34,524 nt of DNA from UBA1163 sp049513055 (GTDB lineage: Bacteria; Desulfobacterota; BSN033; UBA1163), in NCBI GenBank assembly GCA_049513055.1, contig JBEKWN010000054.1, positions 1 to 34,524 on the forward strand, read 5' to 3'. Positions within the stretch are counted from its first letter, which is position 1, and the number at the start of each line of letters is the position of its first letter. Shown piece by piece: positions 23,776-30,302 of the stretch. The notes under the pieces are model-generated. The model did no database searches. It worked only from the letters and a program-made list of their open reading frames with translations, and was not told the origin of the DNA. The translations under genes and the position numbers were made by a program.

Positions 23776-24336
23776 TCAATAGGATTCGTGGATGACAGGT
23801 GTCCATTGAATGATCAGGGCATCTTCATTTCCATAGTAGTTCGGAACCAACCTCGTAATTTGAAATCCCATCTTAGCATAAAAGGCTTGGGCTCCTTGAT
23901 TGCTTCTTCTCACCTCTGCCCATACCCTTTTAAGACGGGGAGTCTTCATCGCCCTCTGGAGGAGTTGTGCCCCAATGCCTTGTCTTCGATAGTGTGGGTG
24001 GACGGCGATCGAAATAATATGCCCCTCTTGAGTGAAGATGATATATCCCCCAATCTCCTCTTCTTTTTGGCCTTGGTTTGTATTGACCCGTTCGACGGCG
24101 CCCAAGCCCCGCCTTTCAGGACGAGGATGAAGACGCCGCTCAGGGTCGACCCTGACCGAACCCGAGGCTTTAGGCTGGGGAGTCGAAGGGTTGACATAGA
24201 CCAAAAAAGTTTCTGGATAGAGGGTGTGAAGGTTGAGGAAGGTGGTCCAATCGTAGGGCGATTTGGGAAAGGATTGGCTTTCGATTTGGAGAATGGAATC
24301 TAAATCGGAGAGAGAGAAAGGCCGGATCCTTAGCAC
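23776..24336 (-). CDS. rimI: Ribosomal-protein-alanine N-acetyltransferase RimI-like, with repeat-encoded insertion
   Basis: This GNAT acetyltransferase of the RimI type acetylates a protein N-terminus using acetyl-CoA. The start (LRIRPFSLSDLDSILQIE..SFP), the acetyl-CoA loop HPHYRRQGIGAQLL, EVRRSN.GAQAFYAKMGF and the late NYYGNEDALIIQW are all present. At 186 residues it is about 40 longer than typical RimI. The extra part, about residues 48-85, lies between the strands FLVYV and GGYIIF. It is exactly the translation of a repeat element also found elsewhere in the window, and is rich in Pro, Arg and Glu. The frame stays open, so the protein may still work with an extended loop. It overlaps the methyltransferase gene upstream by 7 bp. 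Confidence 0.85.
   Translation of the reverse strand: MLRIRPFSLSDLDSILQIESQSFPKSPYDWTTFLNLHTLYPETFLVYVNPSTPQPKASGSVRVDPERRLHPRPERRGLGAVERVNTNQGQKEEEIGGYIIFTQEGHIISIAVHPHYRRQGIGAQLLQRAMKTPRLKRVWAEVRRSNQGAQAFYAKMGFQITRLVPNYYGNEDALIIQWTPVIHESY
24083..24195 (+). repeat. Structured repeat, copy B (113 bp), inside rimI
   Basis: The ends TTGACCCGTTCGAC and GTCGAAGGGTTGAC form a terminal inverted repeat. Core parts shared with copy A are CGGCGCC, ACGCCGCTCAG, GGCTTTAG.CT.GGGA and GTCGAAGGGTTGA. A perfect 16-bp palindrome TCAGGGTCGACCCTGA lies at its centre. It is read in frame by rimI on the opposite strand. Confidence 0.8.
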
Positions 24337-25043
24337 TTTTTTATTCCTGAAATAACAGAAGCCACCCCACCGGTCAATGATTGGGAGCCCACATTTTCCA
24401 ATCCAACTTTCCTCATGATCTCCTCATAATTTTCAACGGATGCAAAATGGAAAACCGATTCTGGGAGATAGGCGTACGCTCCTCGATCGCCGGAGATGAA
24501 GCCTCCCACCCAAGGGAGGACCCTTTGAAAATAGATCGGATATAATCTTCTCATCAATCCCTTTTGGGGAAAAGTGAATTCTAAAATGATTACCTTTCCA
24601 CCTTTTTTGATCACTCGAACCATTTCGGAAAGGGCCTGCTCTTTCTTCACGATATTCCTCAGACCAAAGGCGATCATCGAGGCACTAAAGGTATTGTCTC
24701 GGAAAGGAAGGGAGAGGGCATCTCCAAGGCTTAATGCAATGGTTTGTGACAGGCCTTTTTCCAAGACCTTTCGCTGGGCTCTCTTGATCATGGGTTCGGA
24801 GAAATCCAATCCAAAGACCTTCCTATGATGATTATTTTGGTGAATCATCTCAATGGCGATATCCCCTGTTCCAGTAGCAATATCTAATATCCAGCCTTCG
24901 AGTCCTTTCAGCTCCTCGACTGCCTTTTTCCTCCAATAAAAATCCCTTCCCAGGCTGAGAAAATGATTGAGGAGGTCGTAGGTGGGGGCAATGTTGTCGA
25001 AAAGGCTTCGAATCGATTCAGGATGGAGAAAGTAGGTTTTCAT
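24330..25043 (-). CDS. ubiE: Demethylmenaquinone/ubiquinone methyltransferase
   Basis: This 237-residue SAM-dependent methyltransferase is of the UbiE/MenG type, making the last C-methylation of menaquinone or ubiquinone. Motif order fits: FDNIAPTYDLLNHFLSLGRD, the SAM-binding ILDIATGTGD, GLDFSEPMIKRAQ, IAFGLRNI and EFTFPQKG, with the late segment LPESV.HFASVENYEEIM. In an anaerobe the product would be menaquinone. No other quinone genes are nearby. rimI overlaps its 3' end by 7 bp. Confidence 0.92.
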   Translation of the reverse strand: MKTYFLHPESIRSLFDNIAPTYDLLNHFLSLGRDFYWRKKAVEELKGLEGWILDIATGTGDIAIEMIHQNNHHRKVFGLDFSEPMIKRAQRKVLEKGLSQTIALSLGDALSLPFRDNTFSASMIAFGLRNIVKKEQALSEMVRVIKKGGKVIILEFTFPQKGLMRRLYPIYFQRVLPWVGGFISGDRGAYAYLPESVFHFASVENYEEIMRKVGLENVGSQSLTGGVASVISGIKKC

Positions 25044-25132
25044 CTTCCTTCAAATCCTCCCCAACCCACTTTGATAAAAGGGGGAGTGGGGGATTATCAA
25101 TTTTTATCGCTGGGGTTGTATAGGATTTGAGT

Positions 25133-25630
25133 TTAGACGATTTTCATAAAACTTTTGCCTGGCGCACCACAGATCGGGCACTTATCCGGTGCTGCCTTTT
25201 CAACCGTATTGCCGCAAACAGGGCAAACATAATAATCTAAGACTTCATTTTTGCCCAGGTTCTCCAAGGCTTTTGAGTATAGCGCAGCGTGGATCTTTTC
25301 TACCTCGTTGGCGAAATTGAATGTCCGGAAGGCTGCATCATTCTTCTCCGACTTTGCAGCTTCCATCATCCCGGGGTACATGCTCTTGAACTCATGGGTT
25401 TCACCGTTGATCGCTTCTTGGATATTCTCCTTGGCCGATCTGATTCCTTTCAACACACGTAAGTGGTTATGGGCATGGACGGTTTCAGCTTCAGCAGCCG
25501 CCCTGAAGAGTTTGGCCACCTGTGAATATCCTTCCTCATCTGCCTTCCTAGCAAAAGCGAGATATTTTCGATTCGCCTGAGATTCCCCTGCAAATGCCTC
25601 CTTTAAATTTTCTTCTGATTTCGTTCCCAT
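25133..25630 (-). CDS. Rubrerythrin
   Basis: This protein is 165 residues when started at 25630, where AGGAGGG precedes the ATG. The longer open frame to 25699 covers the promoter region. An N-terminal four-helix di-iron domain has the usual ligand pattern (AFAGESQANRKY, AEAETVHAHNHL, NGETHEFKSMYP, NEVEKIHAALY). A C-terminal rubredoxin-like domain carries two CXXC pairs (YVCPVCGN and KCPICGAP). Rubrerythrins reduce hydrogen peroxide in anaerobes and microaerophiles. Confidence 0.95.
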   Translation of the reverse strand: MGTKSEENLKEAFAGESQANRKYLAFARKADEEGYSQVAKLFRAAAEAETVHAHNHLRVLKGIRSAKENIQEAINGETHEFKSMYPGMMEAAKSEKNDAAFRTFNFANEVEKIHAALYSKALENLGKNEVLDYYVCPVCGNTVEKAAPDKCPICGAPGKSFMKIV

Positions 25631-25663
25631 AAAGCCCTCCTTTCTTTTTTTCAAATATGAAAA

Positions 25664-25692
25664 ATTATAACAGAGTGAATTGGAAACAGCAA
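25664..25692 (-). promoter_or_regulatory. Rubrerythrin promoter
   Basis: On the minus strand TTGCTG (25692-25687) and a perfect TATAAT (25669-25664) are 17 bp apart, about 35 bp before the rubrerythrin ATG. It abuts the divergent promoter at 25693. Confidence 0.6.
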
Positions 25693-25721
25693 TTGACATC
25701 CCTATGCAGGATGGGTAGAAT
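25693..25721 (+). promoter_or_regulatory. Promoter of the DUF4124/aspartic protease gene
   Basis: A perfect TTGACA (25693-25698) is 17 bp from TAGAAT (25716-25721), and the ATG at 25753 follows. Its -35 box touches the -35 box of the rubrerythrin promoter, so the two may compete. Confidence 0.65.
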
Positions 25722-25752
25722 GGTTACATTTTTAGGAAAAGGAAGTGAGAAA

Positions 25753-26604
25753 ATGAGGTTAATTCTTTTCCTCATCATTATGTTGACCTTTTTCGTGCCA
25801 TCCAGTTATGGAGAAATGTATAAATGGGTGGATGAGAAAGGGACGGTTCATTTTACTGACGATCCTTCAAGTATTCCAGAGAAATATCGTCAAGATGCAG
25901 AAACTCGAACTCCCCCCAAAGAGACCTCGACTTCGCAACCCCAGGAAAAGCCTAAACCTCCCCTCCCTAAAAAGGTTTCTGAACCCGAGGGAATTACTGT
26001 TGACCTTGTCCGAAAACACGAATTGTTATTGGCAGAGGTCGTCCTGAATGAAAAAATAAGGCAGCATTTCATTGTGGATACAGGGGCGAGTTTTACGCTC
26101 ATCAATCTGCCGACAGCAAAGGAGTTAGGCATCACCATTGATGAAAACACCCCTTTTATCCCGATCTTTACTGCCAGTTCTCTTATCTTCACTCCTCTGG
26201 TGACATTGAGGTCCATACGAGTGGGGGAAGCAGAGGTGGAAAATGTGGATGTTCTAATCCATAATATGCCTTCTGACTCCGCAGGGCTCTTGGGAAATTC
26301 ATTTCTCAATAAGTTTAAAGTGGTCTTGGATTCCATCAATGGGAAGATGACGCTCTATTCCATGCAGGGGACACCTTCCCCCGATCGACCAGGTGGTTAT
26401 GGTAGGGATTTTTGGGTGGGCCAGTTTCGTTTCTATAACCGAGTGCTGGATGAGTTGAAAAAGGTAAAACAAAGGTACGAAGGAAGAGGGTCAAGTTCTG
26501 AACTGACCCGTGTCAACAATTCGATCCGGTATTTTGAAAATCAACTGAGCGAACTTGAACGAAAGGCCTCTTTCGCTGGAGTCCCCCGGAATTGGAGAGA
26601 GTAA
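25753..26604 (+). CDS. DUF4124 and retropepsin-like aspartic protease, exported
   Basis: This 283-residue protein starts at 25753, which opens on a signal peptide (MRLILFLIIMLTFFVPSSYG). The longer frame from 25657 runs through the promoter. Residues about 20-55 are a DUF4124 domain (MYKWVDEKGTVHFTDDP). After a Pro/Lys linker a retropepsin-like domain shows FIVDTGASFTLI, the single DTG active site of a dimeric aspartic protease, and GLLGNSFLNKFKVVLD as the conserved partner strand. A coiled tail follows. The DTG suggests real peptidase activity in the periplasm. The substrate is unknown. Confidence 0.85.
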   Translation: MRLILFLIIMLTFFVPSSYGEMYKWVDEKGTVHFTDDPSSIPEKYRQDAETRTPPKETSTSQPQEKPKPPLPKKVSEPEGITVDLVRKHELLLAEVVLNEKIRQHFIVDTGASFTLINLPTAKELGITIDENTPFIPIFTASSLIFTPLVTLRSIRVGEAEVENVDVLIHNMPSDSAGLLGNSFLNKFKVVLDSINGKMTLYSMQGTPSPDRPGGYGRDFWVGQFRFYNRVLDELKKVKQRYEGRGSSSELTRVNNSIRYFENQLSELERKASFAGVPRNWRE

Positions 26605-26709
26605 GGGACTGGAATATTGGAACATTGGAATGTTGGAAGAATGAAGAAAGATAGCATGGTTTTGAACTTTTGAAACCCACCATTCCACTTTTCCATTATT
26701 CCACAGAGA

Positions 26710-27264
26710 TTACGGTGTATAGATGACGACGAGGAGTTTGGCCTTTTCGCCACTGACATTACGAAGTTTGTGTGCGATGCCTGAATCGAAGTGAAGGGTT
26801 TCCCCTTTTTTGAGAAGATTTTGACTCTCTCCTACCATCACCTCGATATGACCTTTTAAGACATAAACAAATTCCTCCCCTCCATGCTTGTACTCCACCA
26901 TTTTATGATCCTGCTTGGGATCAATGGTGACGAGGAAGGCCTTCATATGTTTTGTCTCTGCATCCGGAGTGAGCGTCTTATAGGAATAGGCCTGAGTTCG
27001 TTTGTAAAAGCTTTCCCTCCTCCTTTTTTCCGAAGCTTCTTGTTCTTCAGCAGAGAGAAAAGAGCCTGCATCAATGGCAAGAGCCTTTGCGATCTGAATC
27101 ACCGCAGAGACAGGAGGGATGGCAATCCCCTCTTCAATTTCTTTTAAATATCGCTGTGAAAATCCCGTTTTGTTGGCTAGTTGTTCATAAGATATCTTTC
27201 TCAATAGGCGAAGTTGTTTCATCTTCGCTCCGAAGGATTTTTCATCTATCTTCTTGGTTGCCAT
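26710..27264 (-). CDS. XRE-family regulator with cupin domain
   Basis: This 184-residue protein has an N-terminal helix-turn-helix (residues about 12-68: LRLLRKISYEQLANKTGFSQ then LKEIEEG). A cupin_2 sensor domain covers residues about 105-183 (GGEEFVYVLKGHIEVMVG, FDSGIAHKLRN). Such regulators usually sense a small metabolite and repress or activate neighbouring uptake or catabolic genes. None of the adjacent genes is an obvious target. GGAGGA precedes the ATG. Confidence 0.88.
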   Translation of the reverse strand: MATKKIDEKSFGAKMKQLRLLRKISYEQLANKTGFSQRYLKEIEEGIAIPPVSAVIQIAKALAIDAGSFLSAEEQEASEKRRRESFYKRTQAYSYKTLTPDAETKHMKAFLVTIDPKQDHKMVEYKHGGEEFVYVLKGHIEVMVGESQNLLKKGETLHFDSGIAHKLRNVSGEKAKLLVVIYTP

Positions 27265-27302
27265 GCTTCCTCCTCACTTTTGAACTCCTTTGGTGCCACT
27301 TC

Positions 27303-27330
27303 ATTATATTCCCAATTTTTTATTTTTCAA
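27303..27330 (-). promoter_or_regulatory. Promoter of the XRE-cupin regulator
   Basis: On the minus strand TTGAAA (27330-27325) and a perfect TATAAT (27308-27303) are 16 bp apart, about 40 bp before the ATG. Confidence 0.55.
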
Positions 27331-27352
27331 CTTAATTTTTAGCTTCCTCCCA

Positions 27353-27491
27353 TTGACCCATTCGACGGTGCCTAGCCTTCGCCCTTAAGGAGGGAGAAGG
27401 ATGCGCCGCTCAGGGGCAACCCCGAGCCCTCAGTCTGAGCTCTGGCCCAAGGCAAGTCCTAACCTTGTGGTCGGGGAGTAAAAGGGTTGAC
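27353..27491 (+). repeat. Structured repeat, copy C (139 bp)
   Basis: It has the same ends and order as copies A and B (TTGACCCATTCGACGGTGCC ... GGGGAGTAAAAGGGTTGAC), with extra stems in its right half. Paired positions change together: CGGTGC with GCGCCG, CCTTC with GAAGG, and CCCT with AGGG. This suggests the folded shape is kept. It is intergenic, between the XRE-cupin gene and the DUF2007-like gene. Confidence 0.7.
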
Positions 27492-27544
27492 CTGCCCACT
27501 TCCCTTCCGTTACCCGTAGCATCCTCATAACCCAAAATTTATTC

Positions 27545-27573
27545 TTTTGGTTAGGCTTAATTCATTATATAAT
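27545..27573 (+). promoter_or_regulatory. Promoter of the DUF2007-like gene, possibly leaderless
   Basis: A perfect TATAAT (27568-27573) lies 7 bp before the ATG at 27581. The -35 (TTTTGG, 27545-27550) is weak. No ribosome site is seen, so the message may lack a leader. Confidence 0.45.
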
Positions 27574-27580
27574 AAAACTT

Positions 27581-27850
27581 ATGGAAACGATGGACCAATG
27601 GGTGAAAGCAGGGACGGTTGAGAATCGATTTGAAGGGGATAGGATTTCTCAAGCCCTTCACGAAGCTGGGATTCCATTTCTCATCAAATCCTTTCTCGAT
27701 ACGGCTTACGATGGGCTTTATATTCCCCAGAAAGGATGGGGAGTGGTCATGGTTTCTGAAAAGAATAGGGAAGAGGCGGAAAAACTCATTTCCGAAGTCA
27801 AAAAAACTTTTGTGAAGGGGGAAGAAGATGAAACTGGACAGCCTGGATGA
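27581..27850 (+). CDS. DUF2007-like small signalling protein
   Basis: This 89-residue protein resembles putative signal-transducing DUF2007 proteins: an N-terminal strand, a helix with RISQALHEAGIPFLI, and a strand GVVMVSEKNREEAEKLI. The fold is PII-like or ferredoxin-like. Function is unknown. It overlaps the ferritin-like gene by 23 bp in another frame, so the two are probably co-translated. Confidence 0.6.
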   Translation: METMDQWVKAGTVENRFEGDRISQALHEAGIPFLIKSFLDTAYDGLYIPQKGWGVVMVSEKNREEAEKLISEVKKTFVKGEEDETGQPG

Positions 27851-28277
27851 GATTTTGAGGTTTGCCATTCGGAAAGAGGCGGATGCAGCAGCTTTTTATA
27901 AAATGGCAGCGGATCGTTCTAACCCTGGCGTCAAAAAGACCTTTAAAGAATTGGCTAAAATGGAGGAAGGGCACAAGAAAAAACTCGAAGGATTTGATCT
28001 GAAGAAAATCGGTGAGATGAAATTGAAAAAGACCAATGGGATGGGAATGAGTGAGATAATGGAGGATGTGCCTTTTAGTTCAGATATGAGTTATGCCGAC
28101 CTTCTTCGAATGGCGATCAAGAATGAAGAGAAATCCCAGCGTTTTTATCTTTCCACAGAAAAGATGGTGGCAGAACCAAAGTTGAAAAAATTGCTTTTGA
28201 TCCTCGCTCAAGAAGAATCGACCCATAAAGAGAAACTGGAGAAGATTTACGACGAAGAAATTTTAACAGAGTTCTGA
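27828..28277 (+). CDS. Ferritin-like (rubrerythrin-type) di-iron protein without rubredoxin domain
   Basis: This 149-residue helical protein has the di-iron ligand pattern of the rubrerythrin/ferritin-like group: AIRKEADAAAFYKM and KMEEGHKKKLE in the first half, AIKNEEKSQRFYLS and QEESTHKEKLE in the second, giving two E..E/ExxH pairs. It lacks the CXXC rubredoxin part of the protein at 25133. A GGGGGAAG ribosome region lies in the end of the upstream gene. Likely roles are peroxide reduction or iron handling. Confidence 0.85.
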   Translation: MKLDSLDEILRFAIRKEADAAAFYKMAADRSNPGVKKTFKELAKMEEGHKKKLEGFDLKKIGEMKLKKTNGMGMSEIMEDVPFSSDMSYADLLRMAIKNEEKSQRFYLSTEKMVAEPKLKKLLLILAQEESTHKEKLEKIYDEEILTEF

Positions 28278-28333
28278 GCCCTGCACCACGTCGGATGCAG
28301 GGCGAAACCCTGAACCTCACATGGTTCAAGGGT
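28278..28333. repeat. Two tandem hairpins
   Basis: The first hairpin is GCCCTGCA/TGCAGGGC (28278-28303, perfect 8 bp). The second is ACCCTGAACC/GGTTCAAGGGT (28307-28333, one bulge). They fill the gap between the ferritin-like and thioesterase genes. There is no U-tract, so they are not a classic terminator and may stabilise or process mRNA. Confidence 0.65.
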
Positions 28334-28358
28334 GAGGGATAGAGAAAGGTAAGGTGAC

Positions 28359-28745
28359 ATGATACCCGGATTGACTGGAAAATCTGAGATGATCGTCAAA
28401 GCGGAAGATTTGGTCAGCCGGCTGGGGGACGTTCCTGTAGATGTCCTCTCCACGCCAAGGCTGATTCAACTTTTGGAGACAGCCGCTATCGAAGCGATTC
28501 AGAATTTTATTCCCACGGATCAAGTGAGTCTTGGGACAGAGGTGAAGATCAAACACCTATCCGCAACACCTCTTGGCATGAAAGTCACTGCCAATGCTCT
28601 CCTTAAGGGAGTAGAAAAGAACCGGCTTCTTTTCTTGGTGGACGCCTATGATGAGAAGGAAAAGGTGGCAGAAGGAGAACACGAAAGGGTTCTTGTATCC
28701 AAAGAACGGTTTCTCCAGAAGGTGGAGAAGAAGAGGGCAGGATGA
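28359..28745 (+). CDS. Hotdog-fold thioesterase, FlK-like
   Basis: This 128-residue protein resembles the fluoroacetyl-CoA thioesterase (FlK) group of hotdog proteins: MIVKAEDLVSRLG, then VLSTPRLIQLLETAAIEAI with the Thr-Pro and Glu of the active-site helix, LGTEVKIKHLSATPLGMKV and a late ERVLVSKERF. The usual substrate is an acyl-CoA. The specific substrate here is unknown and it need not involve fluorine. It overlaps the next gene by 4 bp (ATGA). Confidence 0.85.
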   Translation: MIPGLTGKSEMIVKAEDLVSRLGDVPVDVLSTPRLIQLLETAAIEAIQNFIPTDQVSLGTEVKIKHLSATPLGMKVTANALLKGVEKNRLLFLVDAYDEKEKVAEGEHERVLVSKERFLQKVEKKRAG

Positions 28746-29218
28746 TTCCGGTTTCATTATGCTGGGATACTCAAAAAAGATCGGTCTTGTTTAGATGGAA
28801 TGGGTTTGTCTCCTCGGGAGTGGAGAGCGGGAAGATTTCGGCAAAAATTCTCGGAGTGCCCATTCCCCTCCCTTTGAAGAAGAAAAAGATCCAACTCCCC
28901 AGCCAACTCCCCATACGGTGGATTTATTTGAAAGGAATTTTTTCCTTTCTCACAAAATGGAAACTTAAAAAGGTAGAGGGAACTCTTTCTTTTCCAGACC
29001 CGATGGTCAATGGGATACTTTACGGGTGGATAAGTGCCATTCAGACGGGGAGAGCAGATCGGAAGATCAATGTGACGGTCAATTTCTCAGGGGAGAATTG
29101 GTGCCGAGGTGAAGTCACCCTTTCTCTCAAAATATTGTTCAATCATTTAAGAAGTTGGATCTTTCCTCTGGTCCGTGAGATGAGGGGAAGGAAGCCACGA
29201 AAAGGAGGTGAACCATGA
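28742..29218 (+). CDS. DUF2953 protein
   Basis: This 158-residue basic protein resembles DUF2953, the family of Bacillus YtfI, which stands next to ytfJ/gerW. No clear signal peptide is seen. Middle and C-terminal strands (DPMVNGILYGWISAI, VNFSGENWCRGEVTLSLKI) fit the family. It overlaps the genes on both sides by ATGA, so the three are translated together. Function is unknown. Confidence 0.6.
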   Translation: MIPVSLCWDTQKRSVLFRWNGFVSSGVESGKISAKILGVPIPLPLKKKKIQLPSQLPIRWIYLKGIFSFLTKWKLKKVEGTLSFPDPMVNGILYGWISAIQTGRADRKINVTVNFSGENWCRGEVTLSLKILFNHLRSWIFPLVREMRGRKPRKGGEP

Positions 29219-29580
29219 TGGAAGCCACTGATTTGATCAAAACACTTTTAGAAGGGTTTAAAGCCGTAGCAAAGACAGAAACCATCGTTGGAGAAGGCAT
29301 TAAAGCAGGGGAATTCACCGTCCTGCCTGTCTCCAAAATCTCTTTGGGCATCGGGGCAGGCGCTGGGACAGAACAAATCAAGACCTCCGGCGGAAGCGGG
29401 GGTGCAGGAGGGGGAGGGATCTGTGTCGAGCCCATTGCCTTTCTGGTGATCAAAGATGGGGAGGTCTCTATCCTCAATCTTAGGAGAATGCCGGCAATGG
29501 TGGAGGCCTTCTTTGGAAAGATTCCTGAGATGGTAGAAAAGGCGGTCAACATCGTCAAAGGAAAGAAAAAGACTGACTGA
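29215..29580 (+). CDS. GerW/YtfJ family protein
   Basis: This 121-residue protein belongs to the GerW (YtfJ) family: TETIVGEGIKAGEFTVLPVSK, a glycine-rich loop GGSGGAGGGG and VEPIAFLVIKDGEVSIL. In Bacillus the member is sporulation-linked, but the family is widespread in bacteria that do not sporulate. The DUF2953 partner upstream is kept as in Firmicutes. Its role here is unknown. Confidence 0.9.
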   Translation: MMEATDLIKTLLEGFKAVAKTETIVGEGIKAGEFTVLPVSKISLGIGAGAGTEQIKTSGGSGGAGGGGICVEPIAFLVIKDGEVSILNLRRMPAMVEAFFGKIPEMVEKAVNIVKGKKKTD

Positions 29581-29610
29581 CCCTAAACATTTTGTAAATT
29601 AATCAGACAA

Positions 29611-29703
29611 GCCTGCCCACCGCAGGCAGGTATATCTCAAAAACTTTACCAAGCGGGCCCCCACTCACTCCTCCCCCTCGACGGGGGAGGGTAAGGGTGG
29701 GGG
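29611..29703. repeat. Palindrome plus GC-rich hairpin before archease
   Basis: Left part 29611-29630 is a third CCTGCC/GGCAGG palindrome. Then comes a strong GC hairpin: CCCCCAC (29658-29664) pairs with GTGGGGG (29697-29703), and CCTCCCCC (29670-29677) with GGGGGAGG (29683-29690). It separates gerW from archease. Confidence 0.6.
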
Positions 29704-29725
29704 TGGAAAAGAAATTGAAGTTGCA

Positions 29726-30142
29726 ATGAAGCGCTTTGAGATCTTGGACCATACAGCCGATATTGGCATCATCGTTCATGGTGAAAACCTCAAGGCTCTT
29801 TTTGAGAATGCCGGGAAAGCATTTTTCCATCTCATCACCGATTTGAGAAAGGTGAGGCGTCGGATCGAGAGACGGATCGATATTGGTGGGGAAAGTTTGG
29901 ATCGCCTGATGGTAGATTGGTTGAGTGAACTTCTCTACCTTCATGATGTAGAGAATCTCCTCTTTAAAGGGTTTAAAGTCGAGTCTGTTGGAGAGGATGG
30001 TTTGAGGGCCGTCGTGAAAGGGGAACCATTTCAGGAGGGAGTACATGTGATCAAGACCGGGGTGAAAGCCGTGACCTACCATCAGATAGAGGTTCGACAG
30101 GAGAATGGGCGCTGGAGAGCCCAAATCATTTTTGATCTCTGA
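29726..30142 (+). CDS. Archease, activator of RtcB RNA ligase
   Basis: This 138-residue archease has KRFEILDHTADIGI at the start, ALFENAGKAFFHLITD, the acidic LDRLMVDWLSELLYLHD, and the C-terminal AVTYHQIEVR...A.IIFDL. Archease binds metal ions through these acidic and histidine residues and speeds guanylylation of RtcB, making the ligase multiple-turnover. It stands 160 bp before rtcB on the same strand, the usual pairing. The ribosome site is weak. Confidence 0.95.
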   Translation: MKRFEILDHTADIGIIVHGENLKALFENAGKAFFHLITDLRKVRRRIERRIDIGGESLDRLMVDWLSELLYLHDVENLLFKGFKVESVGEDGLRAVVKGEPFQEGVHVIKTGVKAVTYHQIEVRQENGRWRAQIIFDL

Positions 30143-30181
30143 CTGTTTAAGGTCATCAGGTAATCAGGAAACCAGGATGCA

Positions 30182-30244
30182 GGATATCAGGGGAAAAAGG
30201 GTATCAGAAAAAAACACCTGTTGAGCAGCCTGGTGTCCTGATAC
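30182..30244. repeat. Imperfect inverted repeat between archease and rtcB
   Basis: GGATATCAGG (30182-30191) faces CCTGATAC (30237-30244), with ACACC/GGTGT inside. It is degenerate and not a clear terminator. The archease-rtcB transcript could run through it. Confidence 0.5.
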
Positions 30245-30302
30245 TCTGATGCCCTAAGGATACGCCGGGTAAAGTTATTAAGAGAAATGGAGGTAGTTCT
30301 TA

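Noticed and set aside
23668..24303. 211-residue reading frame opposite rimI
   Set aside because: Shadow frame. The sense strand carries clear GNAT motifs.
16970..27491. CRISPR array or a HEARO/omega RNA for the three repeats
   Set aside because: The copies are far apart, with no regular spacers and no adjacent Cas, TnpB or IscB-like gene. They do not match any RNA family I can recall.
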